Source of the DNA: Planctomycetota bacterium
GTDB taxonomy: Bacteria > Planctomycetota > UBA8108 > JACQVS01
Reading direction: 5' to 3'
NCBI GenBank assembly: GCA_028280485.1
Contig: JANQLS010000002.1
Span: 1-64,000 of the forward strand
Length of the DNA stretch: 64,000 nt
Positions 45,115 through 56,254 of the stretch are shown piece by piece. Each line of letters starts with the position of its first letter. Position 1 is the first letter of the stretch. Both the position numbers and the translations under genes were made by a program. The notes beneath the pieces are model-generated. The model was not told the DNA's origin. It worked only from the letters and a program-made list of their open reading frames with translations, and did no database searches.

Positions 45115-46482
45115 ATGAATTTCTTTAGAATTGCATCTGCCGGTGAATTTAAAGCTTTGTTGTATCTTTGTTTTAGCCTTCTCTTCACTCCTTCGTTAAT
45201 TGGGCAGATTTCAATCAAAGGTCAACCTATTGATTACTTCAATAAATCAGTAAAAGATCCCATATCAAAGCTTCAAAAAAAATTAGATCAAGGTGAGTTG
45301 ACTCTCGAATACGATAAAAACTTTGGTTACTTAAATTCCTTACTGAAGCATTTAAACATCGACGCCTCCTCTCAAGTTCTCGTATTTTCAAAAACAAGTT
45401 TTCAACTTAAGAAGATTTCCCCTCGAACTCCACGGGCTCTTTACTTTGGTGATGATTCCTATATCGGTTGGGTGCGTGGGGGTGAAGTCCTGGAGATTTC
45501 TTCGGTCGATCCAAAACAAGGAGCCATTTTCTATACCCTTGAACAGAAAAGGGTCGATCGTCCGAAATTTATTCGACATAACCATGAATGTTTACAATGT
45601 CATTCCTCCACTCTGACCAAAGGAGTTCCCGGGCATTTAGTTCGCTCTGTCTATACTTTTCAAGATGGTCAACTGGATCTACGGGCCGGGACTTCGCTCA
45701 CCGATCATAGTAGCCCTTTAAGGGAACGTTGGGGAGGATGGTACGTAACGGGGAGTCATGGGTCTCAACGGCATATGGGGAACAGTTTTGTTCAGGCATC
45801 GGAAATCCCTGGAACTATCGATCGAGAGACTGGGGCGAATCTCAAAAATCTTAAAAGCCTTTTTGATTCTGATCCGTATTTGACTCCCCACAGCGATATC
45901 GTTTCGCTGATGGTACTCGAACACCAGACTCAGGTTCATAATCTGATTACGAGGGCTAATTATTTGACGCGATTGGCTTCAAATGATGACAAGGTGATCA
46001 ATGAGATGTTGGGACGCCCACTCGAAGAACGGAGTGAATCATCTAAGCGAAGAATAGAAAGGGCCGGAGAAGCCTTGCTCGAACAACTACTTTGTTATAA
46101 GGGCATTACCTTGACTGCACCCATTTCAGGAACTTCAGGGTATTCAAAATATTTCTCTTCGAGCCCCATTCGAGATTCTAAAGGAAGGTCTCTCTATCAA
46201 CTCGATCTCAAATCGCGACTCTTTAAATATCGTTTGAGTTACCTCATATATTCGGAGGCCTTCGATACTTTACCTAAGGAGCTCAAAAATTTTGTGTATA
46301 AGAGATTATGGGGAATATTAAATCATCGAGATTCCAGTGGGAAGTTTTCATACCTCCAAAAAAATGAGGCGCAAGCCATTCTTGAAATCTTGCGTGAAAC
46401 AAAATCAACTTTGCCGTCGTATTACTCAGAGAACAAAGAGCAAGCACAAGGAAAAGCCGCTCTTCGCAAAGACTCGTTTTAG
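45115..46482 (+). CDS. Exported cytochrome-c-like protein upstream of a PSD1/DUF1501 pair
   Basis: 455 residues with an N-terminal hydrophobic signal (about 12-30). A single CLQCH haem motif (C159, C162, H163) lies in NHECLQCHSSTLTKG, surrounded by a globular domain with WGGWYVTGSHG and a helical C-terminal half. It is not a small classical cytochrome c; I know this architecture only as a neighbour of PSD1 genes. It begins a three-gene unit (53 bases to the PSD1 gene) and may supply or accept electrons for it. That role is inferred from the haem motif and context. Confidence 0.78.
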   Translation: MNFFRIASAGEFKALLYLCFSLLFTPSLIGQISIKGQPIDYFNKSVKDPISKLQKKLDQGELTLEYDKNFGYLNSLLKHLNIDASSQVLVFSKTSFQLKKISPRTPRALYFGDDSYIGWVRGGEVLEISSVDPKQGAIFYTLEQKRVDRPKFIRHNHECLQCHSSTLTKGVPGHLVRSVYTFQDGQLDLRAGTSLTDHSSPLRERWGGWYVTGSHGSQRHMGNSFVQASEIPGTIDRETGANLKNLKSLFDSDPYLTPHSDIVSLMVLEHQTQVHNLITRANYLTRLASNDDKVINEMLGRPLEERSESSKRRIERAGEALLEQLLCYKGITLTAPISGTSGYSKYFSSSPIRDSKGRSLYQLDLKSRLFKYRLSYLIYSEAFDTLPKELKNFVYKRLWGILNHRDSSGKFSYLQKNEAQAILEILRETKSTLPSYYSENKEQAQGKAALRKDSF

Positions 46483-46535
46483 TCATTTATAGTTTTTGTT
46501 ACAAGAACATTGAAGTTCTTCTTAAAAGGTGGCGT

Positions 46536-49500
46536 ATGTATCCAAAAATGAAGTCAAAATTTAAGCTCGTCTTTTTAGTTTTGCTAACGACATCGATCAT
46601 CTGGCATTCAGAAGGGAGAGCCGATTCTTCAAATAAAGTTAAAACGGTGGATTTTGGTCGCGATATCCGACCGATTCTCGCTGAGAAGTGCTTTCCCTGC
46701 CACGGTGCCGATGAGCATTCGCGGGAGGGAGATCTTCGCCTCGATACGGAAGAAGCTCTCTTTGGATTGCTTGAAGATGAGGAACACTACGCAGTCGTGA
46801 AAGGAGATGTTGAGAAAAGTGTAGTCTATCAAAGATTGATCACGACGAGGAAAAGAAAGCTCATGCCTCCACCCAAGGTTAAAAAACCGATGACGAAGGA
46901 AGAAATTGAGCTGATCCGTACATGGATTGAAGAGGGCGCTGATTGGGTTCAGCATTGGTCTTTGGTCAATCCTAAGGTCGTCAGTGTTCCAAAGGTAAAT
47001 AATAAACGTTGGCCGAGAAATGAAATTGATCACTTCATTTTAAAGAAGTTAGAAAATGAAGGATTAAAACCGTCACCCGAGGCTGATCGAATAACATTGC
47101 TTCGTAGGGTGACCTTTGATTTGACAGGTTTGCCCCCAACTCCAAAAGAGATCGATGATTTTTTAGCGGATAACACGCCTGAGGCCTATGAGCGAGTTGT
47201 CGATCGTTTGCTTCAATCGGATCAGTACGGCGAACACAGGGCTCGCTACTGGTTGGACGCTGCGCGTTATGCTGATACTCACGGTTTACACTTAGATAAT
47301 TTACGTCAAATTTGGCCCTATCGAGATTGGGTCATCGATGCGTTCAATGAGAATAAGCCCTACGATGAATTTACCGTTGAGCAGATTGCTGGAGACCTCT
47401 TGCCAGAGGCCACTTTAGAGCAGAAGATCGCTACGGGTTTCTCTCGTTGTAATGTGACGACGAGTGAGGGAGGGGTGATTCCCCAAGAATACCAAGTTCA
47501 CTATACCGTGGATCGGGTAGCGACTATGTCGACCGTATTTATGGGGATCTCGATGGGCTGTGTCCGTTGTCATGATCATAAATTCGATCCCTATACCATG
47601 AAGGATTTTTATCAACTTTATGCCTTTTTCAATAACTTGGACGGCCCCGTTATGGATGGCAACAAACCATTACCCGCTCCGATTCTAAAAGCTCCGAATA
47701 AGCGGAACCGAGGTTTGTTGTTGTCCTTGGAGCCTAAGATTGAAGCCTTATCAGAAAAGCTTAAGAAATGTGAAAAGAATGCCAAGCCGGAATTTGAAAA
47801 ATGGTTAGCTTCTGAAGAGAAAAAAGAAAAACATCATGCTTCACCTCAGCCTGATGGCCTGGTGGGACATTGGGCTTTTGATCGCAGTGAAGGAAATACG
47901 GTCTTCAGCCAAATTAAGGATGGTGCTTCAGGAGAATTAAAGGGAGCCGTACTCGCTGAAGGAAAATACGGTAAAGCTTGTAGTGTTCAGAATGATAAGT
48001 ATGTGAATTTAGGAGATACAGCAAACTTTGAACGTGATCAAGCTTTTTCCTATGGTGCGTGGATCAAAGTTGAACCCGGAAATAATGGGGGAGCGGTCAT
48101 AGCTAGAATGGATGATCGGGCTTCCCATCGTGGTTATGATCTCTACATCGCGGGTGACCGAGTCATCGCTCACTTTATCCATAGTTGGCCTAATAACGCC
48201 CTCAAAGTAGAAACCCAAAACAAGATTAAGCTCAAAAAATGGCAACACGTTTGGGTGACCTACGACGGAACAGCAAAGGCTGCGGGAGTTCAAATCTATA
48301 TCGATGGACAACCCAGTAAGCTAACCGTAAGAAATAATAATCTTACCGGTTCGATCCAATCGAAAACTTCCCTTCATATCGGGAGGCGTACTCCGGGGGC
48401 CCCCTTGAGAGGGTTGGTTGATGATGTGCGCATTTATAATCGAAAGTTGAATCCAAAAGAAGTTTCGCTTTTGGCTACTGGAAATGAGATTGAACGTCTC
48501 TTATCGATCGCACGTAAGGATCTCAGCCAAGAGCAACTCAGCCTTCTCAGGCATCATTATCTGACGAATTTTAATGATTCATATAAAACCTTGGATTTGG
48601 AGTATTCGAACTCTTTAAAAGAAAAAAAGAAGCTTGAGACCGACGGAGCCATTGCAACTTTAATTTGGAGAGATCGATCAAAGCCTAAGCCCGCGACCAT
48701 CCTTATTCGTGGTGAGTACGACAAGCCGGGGGATCCCGTTGAACGCAATACTCCTTCTGCTCTTCCCCCGTTGAATCTAAAAGAGAAATCTGTATTACCC
48801 ACGAGACTCGATCTCGCCCGTTGGTTGGTCTCTGAAGAGCATCCCTTAACGGCTCGGGTCGCCGTGAATCGTTTTTGGCAACAGTATTTCGGTACCGGAA
48901 TCGTAAAGACTACTGAAGATTTTGGTTCACAGGGTGAACAGCCGAGTCACCCTGAATTGCTCGACTGGTTAGCTGTCGATTTTCGTTCTGAAGGGTGGAA
49001 CGTTAAGCGCTTACACAAGCAGATTGTTTTATCAGCCACTTACCGGCAGTCAGCCAAAATGACTCCCCAATTGATTGAGAAGGATCCTAACAATCGCCTT
49101 TTGGCTCGGGGAGCTCGTTTTAGGTTCGATGCTGAAACGATTCGAGATAATGCTCTGTCCCTCAGTGGATTATTAGTCCGTAAAATTGGCGGGCCCAGTG
49201 TTAAACCTTACCAACCCCCCGGTATCTGGAAAGCGGTGGGTTATACCGACAGTAACACTGCGAATTTTAAACGAGATTCGGGACAAGCTCTTTACCGTCG
49301 GAGTCTTTACACCTTCTGGAAACGTACGGCTCCACCGCCAGCGATGGTCGCCTTCGATGCGCCATCTCGAGAGAATTGTACAGTGCGTCGTTCTCGAACG
49401 AACACTCCGTTAGCCGCGTTGGCTCTCATGAACGATGAACAGTTTGTGGAAGCCTCCAGAGCCCTTGCTCAACGAGGATTAACTGAAGGAGGAACTACAG

Positions 49501-49751
49501 ATCGAGCGATCGCTAGCTACATCTTCAGATTGGCAACGGCGCGGATTCCTCAAGGCGATGAACTCAAGGTTCTTATCGATATCTACAATCACAATTATGA
49601 AAAGTTTAAGGCAAATGAAGAGGCTGCTAAAAAATTGATATCGGTAGGTGAATTGAAATTACCACCGGGTCATGACGCCGTAAAGCTTGCTGCTTGGACG
49701 ATGCTTTCAAATTTGATTTTAAACTTAGATGAATCCATTACGAAGGGGTGA
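46536..49751 (+). CDS. PSD1 / DUF1549 / LamG / DUF1553 protein
   Basis: 1071 residues, exported (signal about 7-30, then ADSSN). PSD1 cytochrome domain with CFPCH (C52, C55, H56); DUF1549 ([50 protein letters not shown]); then a LamG/concanavalin-like insert (about 440-650: [45 protein letters not shown]); then DUF1553 ([26 protein letters not shown]). The LamG domain is absent from the PSD1 protein at 33036, where a different beta insert occupies the site. Its end overlaps the next frame, and a GGTGG box precedes ATG 46536. Confidence 0.93.
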   Translation: MYPKMKSKFKLVFLVLLTTSIIWHSEGRADSSNKVKTVDFGRDIRPILAEKCFPCHGADEHSREGDLRLDTEEALFGLLEDEEHYAVVKGDVEKSVVYQRLITTRKRKLMPPPKVKKPMTKEEIELIRTWIEEGADWVQHWSLVNPKVVSVPKVNNKRWPRNEIDHFILKKLENEGLKPSPEADRITLLRRVTFDLTGLPPTPKEIDDFLADNTPEAYERVVDRLLQSDQYGEHRARYWLDAARYADTHGLHLDNLRQIWPYRDWVIDAFNENKPYDEFTVEQIAGDLLPEATLEQKIATGFSRCNVTTSEGGVIPQEYQVHYTVDRVATMSTVFMGISMGCVRCHDHKFDPYTMKDFYQLYAFFNNLDGPVMDGNKPLPAPILKAPNKRNRGLLLSLEPKIEALSEKLKKCEKNAKPEFEKWLASEEKKEKHHASPQPDGLVGHWAFDRSEGNTVFSQIKDGASGELKGAVLAEGKYGKACSVQNDKYVNLGDTANFERDQAFSYGAWIKVEPGNNGGAVIARMDDRASHRGYDLYIAGDRVIAHFIHSWPNNALKVETQNKIKLKKWQHVWVTYDGTAKAAGVQIYIDGQPSKLTVRNNNLTGSIQSKTSLHIGRRTPGAPLRGLVDDVRIYNRKLNPKEVSLLATGNEIERLLSIARKDLSQEQLSLLRHHYLTNFNDSYKTLDLEYSNSLKEKKKLETDGAIATLIWRDRSKPKPATILIRGEYDKPGDPVERNTPSALPPLNLKEKSVLPTRLDLARWLVSEEHPLTARVAVNRFWQQYFGTGIVKTTEDFGSQGEQPSHPELLDWLAVDFRSEGWNVKRLHKQIVLSATYRQSAKMTPQLIEKDPNNRLLARGARFRFDAETIRDNALSLSGLLVRKIGGPSVKPYQPPGIWKAVGYTDSNTANFKRDSGQALYRRSLYTFWKRTAPPPAMVAFDAPSRENCTVRRSRTNTPLAALALMNDEQFVEASRALAQRGLTEGGTTDRAIASYIFRLATARIPQGDELKVLIDIYNHNYEKFKANEEAAKKLISVGELKLPPGHDAVKLAAWTMLSNLILNLDESITKG

Positions 49752-49756
49752 TCACC

Positions 49757-51244
49757 ATGGACCTACGAACTGAAGCTCTACTCCAATTGACACGAAGGCA
49801 GTTGTTAGGTTCGGGAGTGAAGGCTGCGGGAGCCGTCGCGGCACTCAGCACTCTGATGAGTAAAGGTTACGCTGAATCAGAAACACAGGCAAAAGCTCCT
49901 GATAAGAAACCGGTGAGAAGTGGGGGATTGCCCGGATTACCTCACCACGCCCCGAAGGCCAAACGGTTGATTTATCTTTTTATGGGGGGAGCGCCTTCCC
50001 AATTAGATCTTTTTGACTATAAGCCCAAGCTCAAGGAACTCTTCAATAAAGACTTACCTGATTCGGTTCGAAGAGGGCAGCGCATCACCACGATGACATC
50101 CGGTCAAAAAAGGTTCCCTTTAGCTCCCTCGATGTTCAATTTCTCTCAACAAGGGAAATCAGGAGCGTGGATCAGTGAGCTACTACCCTATACTTCTAAA
50201 ATCGTCGATGATCTTTCCATCGTTCGATCCGTATACACAAATGCCATCAATCACGATCCAGCTATTACTTTTATTCAAACCGGACGTGAACTACCGGGTT
50301 GGCCTAGCTTAGGATCTTGGTTAGCTTACGGATTGGGAGTCAGCAGCGAAAACCTGCCAAATTATGTGGTGATGACTCCAACCTGGACTGGGAGAAGAAG
50401 TGCGCAGGCCCTTTTTTCAAGGCTTTGGGGAAGTGGATTTTTGCCATCACGGCTACAGGGTGTCGCCTTGAGATCGGTTGGAGATCCCGTTCTTTACCTG
50501 AAAGATCCTCCAGGAGTCGACAAAGCCATGAGGCGTAAAATGATCGATGGCTTGTCATTACTAAATAAGAAACGTTTTGAAGTGACGGGAGACCCCGAGA
50601 TCAATGCCCGTATGGCTCAGTATGAAATGGCATTCAAAATGCAAACGACGGTTCCTGAGCTCACCGATCTCAAGAGTGAACCGAAGCGCATACTTGAAAT
50701 GTATGGTCCCGATGTCCATAAACCGGGAACTTTTGCAGCCAGTTGTTTGTTAGCTCGTCGACTCGCAGAACGCGATGTTCAATGCATCCAACTCTTTCAT
50801 CGAGGTTGGGACCAACACGGTAGCCTACCTAAAGACATTCGAAATCAGTGTCGAGATATCGATCAACCCATATGGGCTTTGATTGAAGATTTAAAACAAA
50901 GAGGGATGTTAGATGAAACATTAGTCGTTTGGGGAGGAGAGTTCGGACGTACCGTCTACTGTCAGGGTAAATTGACACGCACTGATTACGGACGTGATCA
51001 TCACCCTCGGTGTTTCACCATGTGGATGGCGGGCGGAGGGATCAAGGGGGGAGTTCAGTTGGGTAGAACCGATGACTTTAGCTACAACATCGTTGAAGAT
51101 CCTGTGAAAATTGCAGATATCAATGCCACGATCATGCATCTTTTAGGTATCGATAACCAAAAACTGTCGGTTAAATTTCAAGGATTGGATGCTCGAATGA
51201 CTGGCGTTGAAGAGTATCGGTTGTTAAATGAGTTATTGGCCTAA
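49757..51244 (+). CDS. DUF1501 protein, Tat-exported, partner of PSD1/LamG protein
   Basis: About 495 residues. ATG 49757 is preferred over GTG 49748 because AAGGGG lies 9 bases upstream, though GTG overlaps the PSD1 stop. A Tat signal ([19 protein letters not shown]) is followed by [40 protein letters not shown] and [11 protein letters not shown], the DUF1501 blocks. It follows its PSD1 partner by five bases and ends before a strong terminator (51284-51337), so the three genes from 45115 form one operon. Confidence 0.93.
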   Translation: MDLRTEALLQLTRRQLLGSGVKAAGAVAALSTLMSKGYAESETQAKAPDKKPVRSGGLPGLPHHAPKAKRLIYLFMGGAPSQLDLFDYKPKLKELFNKDLPDSVRRGQRITTMTSGQKRFPLAPSMFNFSQQGKSGAWISELLPYTSKIVDDLSIVRSVYTNAINHDPAITFIQTGRELPGWPSLGSWLAYGLGVSSENLPNYVVMTPTWTGRRSAQALFSRLWGSGFLPSRLQGVALRSVGDPVLYLKDPPGVDKAMRRKMIDGLSLLNKKRFEVTGDPEINARMAQYEMAFKMQTTVPELTDLKSEPKRILEMYGPDVHKPGTFAASCLLARRLAERDVQCIQLFHRGWDQHGSLPKDIRNQCRDIDQPIWALIEDLKQRGMLDETLVVWGGEFGRTVYCQGKLTRTDYGRDHHPRCFTMWMAGGGIKGGVQLGRTDDFSYNIVEDPVKIADINATIMHLLGIDNQKLSVKFQGLDARMTGVEEYRLLNELLA

Positions 51245-51283
51245 GAGTAGGTTCAATTAAGTCTCTCCAGCTAACAAGCTCGC

Positions 51284-51337
51284 TTAAACAAAAAGAGTTG
51301 ATCAAATGGATAAATTTGATCAACTCTTTTTGTTTAA
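51284..51337 (+). terminator. Strong hairpin terminator after the second DUF1501 gene
   Basis: TTAAACAAAAAGAGTTGATC and its complement form about 23 bp of near-perfect stem around a GGATA loop; T-rich bases follow on the plus strand. The symmetric A/T flanks may let it serve the convergent gene at 51433-52179 as well. Confidence 0.85.
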
Positions 51338-51432
51338 TGGCATCACTTCAGCAGTGGTACTACTGAGGTGATGTCCGGGAGGATTTCTGATCTAAGAGAT
51401 TCGAAAAACTCTGATGGGTTTACGTTTTTCTG

Positions 51433-52179
51433 TTAAACCTGTTCGATCAAAATTTCTTCGTCAGGAATCTTCTTCCAAATCGTGGAGTGAGTTCGCTTTC
51501 GTTCTTTAGCTGGCCGGCCGTTTGTATAATAAAAGGCTGACAGAGATTTTCTGGTCTCTCCCTCGGGGCAAGTGAGGGGGCGGGGATGCCCATGCCAGGT
51601 GGTGGAGGTCGGGCTAAAGATGGTACAGCGATTGAAGATGGGTAAGACTTTTTTTACTCTCTTCATCTTCTTGTCCCAAAGCTCCAAATGGCCGCCGTAT
51701 TCATGTTTCCAATCTTTATTGAGTTGGATAAGAAGATTGACTCTTCGATCTAAATTTAATTTTGCATTTTTATTAAAATCGGCATGGATGTCTAGAACCC
51801 CTCCAGGAAGAGTTTGGAATAAGCCTCCCCCTCTAAAGTAAGGATCTGGGATCAAACCTTCGATTCCAGTGAGTTTCTCTAACATTAATACGACTGGAGC
51901 GGAATTCAATTGTGACATCAGGTGCCTTAAGAAAGGTCCAAATTGCTCGATATTTCCGCAGGCTAGTTTCAGTGATTCAGTATCCGCAGAATAACGTTGC
52001 CATTCGATATCGTCGGGGCCCGGAAATTCATCTAAAGCTCGTTGTGCTATATCTTCTGGAAGAAAATCATCGATGGCGATGTGAGGATAAGGATCAGCGT
52101 TGATGTACTCTTCGTGGAGTTCTTCACCAAGTTTGATAAGTTTTTCAGATTCGAAATAAAAGTAAGGGCTGTTCGACAT
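51433..52179 (-). CDS. 2-oxoglutarate/Fe(II)-dependent oxygenase
   Basis: 248 residues, cytoplasmic. The HxD iron ligands are in VLDIHADFN, the distal His is in TWHGHP, and TRKSLSAFYY holds the 2-oxoglutarate-binding Arg. The PYPHIAIDDFLP N-terminus matches prolyl-hydroxylase-like members that modify proteins or sugar moieties. The substrate is unknown. It is a single gene facing the operon terminator at 51284. Confidence 0.85.
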   Translation of the reverse strand: MSNSPYFYFESEKLIKLGEELHEEYINADPYPHIAIDDFLPEDIAQRALDEFPGPDDIEWQRYSADTESLKLACGNIEQFGPFLRHLMSQLNSAPVVLMLEKLTGIEGLIPDPYFRGGGLFQTLPGGVLDIHADFNKNAKLNLDRRVNLLIQLNKDWKHEYGGHLELWDKKMKRVKKVLPIFNRCTIFSPTSTTWHGHPRPLTCPEGETRKSLSAFYYTNGRPAKERKRTHSTIWKKIPDEEILIEQV

Positions 52180-52693
52180 GATTCATCCTTATAGCTTTTA
52201 GGGTCACGCCTTCCAATTGGAACACTGTAGATATCGCTGAGATAAGAATTGGATTACTGTTTGTTGTCCTTTTTAACAGTACGATGATTCTTAAGAGTCG
52301 GCAGTACTTAAGAGAACGGTTAATTTTCTATCTACTTTTCAGCGATGATATCCTTTTTAATCCTTACCTTTTAAATGCTGTATCGTGGATTTTCAGGTTG
52401 AGACGAAATGCCTCGTTGGCGTGGGGAATATTCCTTGATAACTTAAGAGCTCAAGCTCTTGGTGCGAAATATTCAGCGCTGGTTGTTGGGTTCAGCTCTA
52501 CTAGCGATTTCATAAGTTTGATTATGGCTACTTAATAATTTCTTTGAACTGGGGAAAGATTCACGTCACCAATAAGTGATCCGTTAATTCAAGATCCAGG
52601 ATTATCAAAATGCTTTTGAACCATTCCATCCTTAATCTCTAAAAAATTCGAAAATAGATTTTATCACTCCATTTTTATATCCAATCTCAATAC
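52180..52693. other. Gene-free stretch
   Basis: 514 bases. An 83-residue open frame at 52284-52535 is present but has no recognisable domain, weak start context and no conserved pattern, so I leave it out as a gene. There is an AAGAGCTCAAGCTCTT palindrome at about 52445-52460. No repeat family member is seen here. Confidence 0.35.
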
Positions 52694-53338
52694 TTAAGAA
52701 GACATGATTTGTTGACCCCAAATAAAATATGTAAATACAGCAACCCCGAACACGAATGAGATGATGACGCCCATTCGGTGCGGGGATTGCCAGCCCATGT
52801 AAAGTGAAGTGAGAACGAGGATGATGATTCCTACGGACAAAGCATCCATACTGAAGCTCCAAATTTTCGTTGGAAGCCAGTCTCTCTGGCGTTCTCCTAA
52901 ATTTCCAGTAAAGACATGCATTTGATTGATGATAGCCGCGTAGGAATTGTTTTTGGGCGTGACGTGCATGATGTTCGTCTTGCCAGTTTCGATCTCCACG
53001 GTCACAAAATCACGTACGTTAGGGCGCATGCACAAGAAGCCAAATTTACCGGGGCCTGGGTCTCGAAGAAAATAGACCTCCCCTCGAAGGTTCAATTGTT
53101 CCATGATGTTCCAGGCCTTTTCGAGACGTGCTCCCGATTCTGGCATCGTGACCTGAGCCGTCTGTTTTTCCCGATTTGGTTGACCGCCCGCGAACCAGCG
53201 AGGGTTGTTCATGAAGAGGCCCGATAGGGAGAAGATCCAAATGAACACCAACATAAATAAGCCGATGTAAATGTGGATTTTACGATTCCACTTTGTAAAG
53301 GAATTGGATTTGGGAAGCGTTTCAAGCGTTGAGTTCAT
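52694..53338 (-). CDS. PepSY-associated transmembrane protein
   Basis: 214 residues with an N-terminal amphipathic lead, a transmembrane helix (about 24-44, IHIYIGLFMLVFIWIFSLSG), a periplasmic PepSY-like domain (about 75-150, LRGEVYFLRDPG) and two C-terminal helices (about 165-210). It resembles the protein upstream at 53397-54140, so the two are probably paralogues. PepSY-TM proteins often act in iron or siderophore reduction; that role is not shown here. The pair are on the same strand 58 bases apart. Confidence 0.82.
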   Translation of the reverse strand: MNSTLETLPKSNSFTKWNRKIHIYIGLFMLVFIWIFSLSGLFMNNPRWFAGGQPNREKQTAQVTMPESGARLEKAWNIMEQLNLRGEVYFLRDPGPGKFGFLCMRPNVRDFVTVEIETGKTNIMHVTPKNNSYAAIINQMHVFTGNLGERQRDWLPTKIWSFSMDALSVGIIILVLTSLYMGWQSPHRMGVIISFVFGVAVFTYFIWGQQIMSS

Positions 53339-53396
53339 TTAAGAGATTCCTTGCTAAGAGTGATAAAGAGAAAGAGTCAGTATTTCGATCTCGCTA

Positions 53397-54140
53397 TCAC
53401 GGTGAAGCGAGCAAGGCGTAGGTAATTAAAGCAAAGGATAAAAAGCCTGTTCCCATGAAGATGAATCCTACTTTTCGTTCAGCTTTGAGTACCCACCAAA
53501 GATAGAGCCCAGAGAGGGTTAAAAAGAGTGTGAGGTAGACGGTTATATCAGCGGTCCATCCCCATAATTTCGACCCTTCCCAGTTGGGACCTTTCGTCTT
53601 ATGAGGTCCGGGGTTGCGGTGTAGATAAGACATGGTGTCGATGAAATTAAACTTTCGGTACTGGATGGAAGCTTCCTTCTTCTCTACATCGAGAGTGGCG
53701 ATCGTCGTTCTCCCTGGGACCATCACCGTTATTCTCTTTTTGTTATTCCGAATGGGACCGAAGGCGAAGAGTTCACCTTCTAATTCAAGCTCCTTCAAGG
53801 CATGTTCAGTGAGTGCCGAAGCGGCTTTGTTGTTGGCTTGTCGACCGGCTTGATTCGCCGCTTTTTTGGCTTCAGGATTGTTCGTGATGGATCTGGCCTC
53901 AGCCAATTTATCGCGGGCCAGCTTGATATTATCTGTAACTAGAGTGGGGATGCTGAGGGGAACAACTTTGGTAGTTTCAGTAAATTTAGGATTGTCAGGA
54001 TCACGAGGACTCGGGTGATTCATCACGATCGTAGAGATCGCAAAAAGTATCAGAAAGGGACTCAAGAAGATTCCCACGTAAAGATGTAACTGCCGATTGA
54101 TTTGGTAGGGGACTTTGCTGAAGAGGAAGTTCTTAACCAT
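53397..54140 (-). CDS. PepSY-associated transmembrane protein
   Basis: 247 residues: helix (about 18-39), a Lys/Ala-rich alpha segment (about 70-110, SITNNPEAKKAANQAGRQ), a PepSY-type domain (ELEGELFAFGPIRNNKK) and two helices at the end (about 198-245). INRQLHLYVGIFLSPFLILF parallels the paralogue at 52694. The alpha segment is absent from the paralogue. It leads the two-gene unit and is preceded by the small interrupted gene at 54195-54590. Possible iron-reductase-like function, inferred only. Confidence 0.82.
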   Translation of the reverse strand: MVKNFLFSKVPYQINRQLHLYVGIFLSPFLILFAISTIVMNHPSPRDPDNPKFTETTKVVPLSIPTLVTDNIKLARDKLAEARSITNNPEAKKAANQAGRQANNKAASALTEHALKELELEGELFAFGPIRNNKKRITVMVPGRTTIATLDVEKKEASIQYRKFNFIDTMSYLHRNPGPHKTKGPNWEGSKLWGWTADITVYLTLFLTLSGLYLWWVLKAERKVGFIFMGTGFLSFALITYALLASP

Positions 54141-54194
54141 GGGAGTTTCCGAGTTCCAGTTCTGGTGAAAAATTTTTAGGGATTTACTGGTGCC

Positions 54195-54590
54195 TTAATC
54201 TACATCATTCTCTTTTGATCCATGATTATCTAAATAATTATGAACCGTTTTGTCTTTGCTTTTTTTAAAGATCGGGAAATCAATTTTTGTGATTTCTTGT
54301 TCTCTTAAGAAGAAACTGGTTATTAGAAGTAGAGATGAAATACCCAGGGAAACACATCCCACCCAAAAGAGATATTTTGTGTAAGGAAGCCAAGTATCGT
54401 AAGTATTCAACCAGTGGCCACTAGATATACCTAGGCTAGTCATAGCAATTCCAAATATTAATATCGCGATGCTTCTGAATTTGTATTTTAGGGATTCATT
54501 TCAGAAAGTTACCCAGAACCTGGTCGTCAAGACGGTTAGAAAGAATAGGAAGAAACAGATGTAAATTACTTTTATTAGGGAGTCGTCCAT
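54195..54590 (-). pseudogene. Small membrane-protein gene interrupted by an in-frame TGA
   Basis: A single minus-strand frame runs from ATG 54590 to the stop at 54195 except for a TGA at 54501-54503. The first part encodes 29 residues ending RFWVTF with one hydrophobic helix; after the TGA the frame continues with SIAILIFGIAMTSLG, a helix that the internal ATG at 54443 would cut in half. The second part continues with another helix (FWVGCVSLGISSLLLI). A nonsense mutation or sequence error is likely; an independent start after the TGA has no ATG in the hydrophobic lead. The whole would be about 131 residues. Confidence 0.55.
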
Positions 54591-54695
54591 TTTAATAAAT
54601 GAGCCGTATTTCAAAATAAAGTACGAACTTTAATAGCAAGACATAGGGAGCATCTTTGCCATTTGTAATATCATGTATTATTAAGGCTAAGAATT

Positions 54696-54763
54696 AGGCA
54701 AGAAAATAGGGGCAAGAAAATAATTGTTTATCAAGTTCTTATCTTCTTGCCCCCATTTTCTTG
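54696..54763. repeat. AAGAAAAT hairpin repeat, copy 2
   Basis: AGGCAAGAAAATAGGGGC and AAGAAAATAATTG at the left match ATCTTCTTGCCCCC and ATTTTCTTG at the right, giving a long imperfect stem. It lies in the 299-base interval 54591-54889 upstream of the hydrolase gene. Other copies: 3261-3312 and 62420-62479. Confidence 0.7.
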
Positions 54764-54889
54764 TGTATACATTAATCACAAAGAATTTGAAAATAGATTG
54801 GTGTCATAACTTTTAATAATAAGTAAAGTGGTTGATTCACGATAAGCACGGTATTTTGTGTGGATGAGTCAGAACTATAGGAAGCCTAA

Positions 54890-56233
54890 ATGTATATCCC
54901 TAAAATTTTTCAATTGAACTTAGTTATCTTACTGCATCTGATTTTGACGGGGTTCACCTTCGCTCAAAAAGCTCCTTATGATGTATTTCCCGAAGTTAAA
55001 CCCCCTTACTACAGAGTACGATATGAGCCTTCAAAAGAGCCCGGGGAGTTAGTCTTTGGAGTTAGTTATACGCTTTGGATCCCTGATGAAATTAAAACTC
55101 TCCGCGGAGTCGTTGTTCATCAACACGGGTGTGGTGAAGGTTCATGCCGATCAGGTTTGTCGGGTGCCTACGATCTTCACTGGCAAGCGTTAGCTCGAAA
55201 ACACAACTGTGCTCTTCTCTCACCGGTTTACGAACAACGCGATGGTGAAAACTGCCAATTGTGGTGTGACCCTAGGAATGGTTCAGCCAAAGCTTTTATA
55301 CGAGGTTTGGTTGATCTGGGAAAAATATCAGGGCATCCAGAACTGCCTAAGATTCCTTGGGCTCTTTGGGGTCATAGTGGAGGAGGTTATTGGGCAGGGG
55401 GAATGGTGTTCATGTACCCAGAACGAGTAGCCGCAGCCTGGTTGCGTTCTGGAGTACCATTGTTAAAAACAAATCCTAATCGTCCCGATATCAAATCTCA
55501 CTCTCTCAATGAGGCATCCCTTCAAGTTCCGATCATGTGCAATGTAGGCACGAAGGAAGGGGTCACCGTTAAGGATGGACGTTTTTCAAAAGTGTGGCCA
55601 GCGAATGAATACTTTTTTAAGAAACTAAGAGGTCAAGGCGGTCTCGTTGCGGTTGCCATCGATCCATTAAGTTCACATGACTGTGGAAATCAAAGATATT
55701 TAGCAATCCCTTGGTTAAGCACTTGTCTTGATCTTCGGCTACCTAAAAAAGAAGGGAATGCGCTTCAAAAAATATCCGGGAAAGATTCTTGGTTTGCTTC
55801 CTTGTTGGAAAAAGAAGCCTTTCCCGCAGAATCTTACAAGGGAGATGCGTTAAAAGCCAATTGGTTACCGAATGAGAAGATAGCTCAAGCTTGGATGCAG
55901 TATGTGAATGATACAAAAGTTCGTGATTTAACAGCCCCTCCATCACCGACTGATCTACAAGTCAAAGGAAGGGAACTCACTTGGAAAGCCGAGGCTGATT
56001 TGGAGAGTGGTTTAGCCTATTTCATCATCGAGCGAGATGGGAAATTCTTAGCTCGAGTACCTGATATTGGAAAGAACCGATTTGGTCGACCGATTTTTCA
56101 AAACCTTTTATACAGCGATACACCTACCCTTCCTCTCGTTCGAATGGAGTTTATTGATAAGAAGGTTCAAAAGAATAAGAAATACAGCTACAAAGTATTC
56201 GCAGTAAATACGGTTGGGCTCAAGTCAAAGTAG
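54890..56233 (+). CDS. Exported alpha/beta hydrolase with FN3-like C-terminus
   Basis: 447 residues: signal peptide 1-25 (ending GFTFA), an alpha/beta hydrolase core (HGCGEG near the oxyanion turn, [15 protein letters not shown] with the nucleophile Ser), and a C-terminal domain (about 345-447; [34 protein letters not shown]) that resembles fibronectin type III. Several Cys ([16 protein letters not shown]) may form disulfides. An esterase acting on an exported glycan or ester is probable but unproven. It converges with the sulfatase at 56255-58249 with 21 bases between. Confidence 0.8.
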   Translation: MYIPKIFQLNLVILLHLILTGFTFAQKAPYDVFPEVKPPYYRVRYEPSKEPGELVFGVSYTLWIPDEIKTLRGVVVHQHGCGEGSCRSGLSGAYDLHWQALARKHNCALLSPVYEQRDGENCQLWCDPRNGSAKAFIRGLVDLGKISGHPELPKIPWALWGHSGGGYWAGGMVFMYPERVAAAWLRSGVPLLKTNPNRPDIKSHSLNEASLQVPIMCNVGTKEGVTVKDGRFSKVWPANEYFFKKLRGQGGLVAVAIDPLSSHDCGNQRYLAIPWLSTCLDLRLPKKEGNALQKISGKDSWFASLLEKEAFPAESYKGDALKANWLPNEKIAQAWMQYVNDTKVRDLTAPPSPTDLQVKGRELTWKAEADLESGLAYFIIERDGKFLARVPDIGKNRFGRPIFQNLLYSDTPTLPLVRMEFIDKKVQKNKKYSYKVFAVNTVGLKSK

Positions 56234-56254
56234 AATTCAATAGATGCCTTGTTC

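Noticed and set aside
52284-52535. 83-residue hypothetical gene
   Set aside because: Weak start context, no domain, composition like intergenic DNA.
54501-54503. TGA recoded as selenocysteine or Trp
   Set aside because: No SECIS-like element, no Cys/Sec family context, and other genes in the window use TGA as a normal stop.
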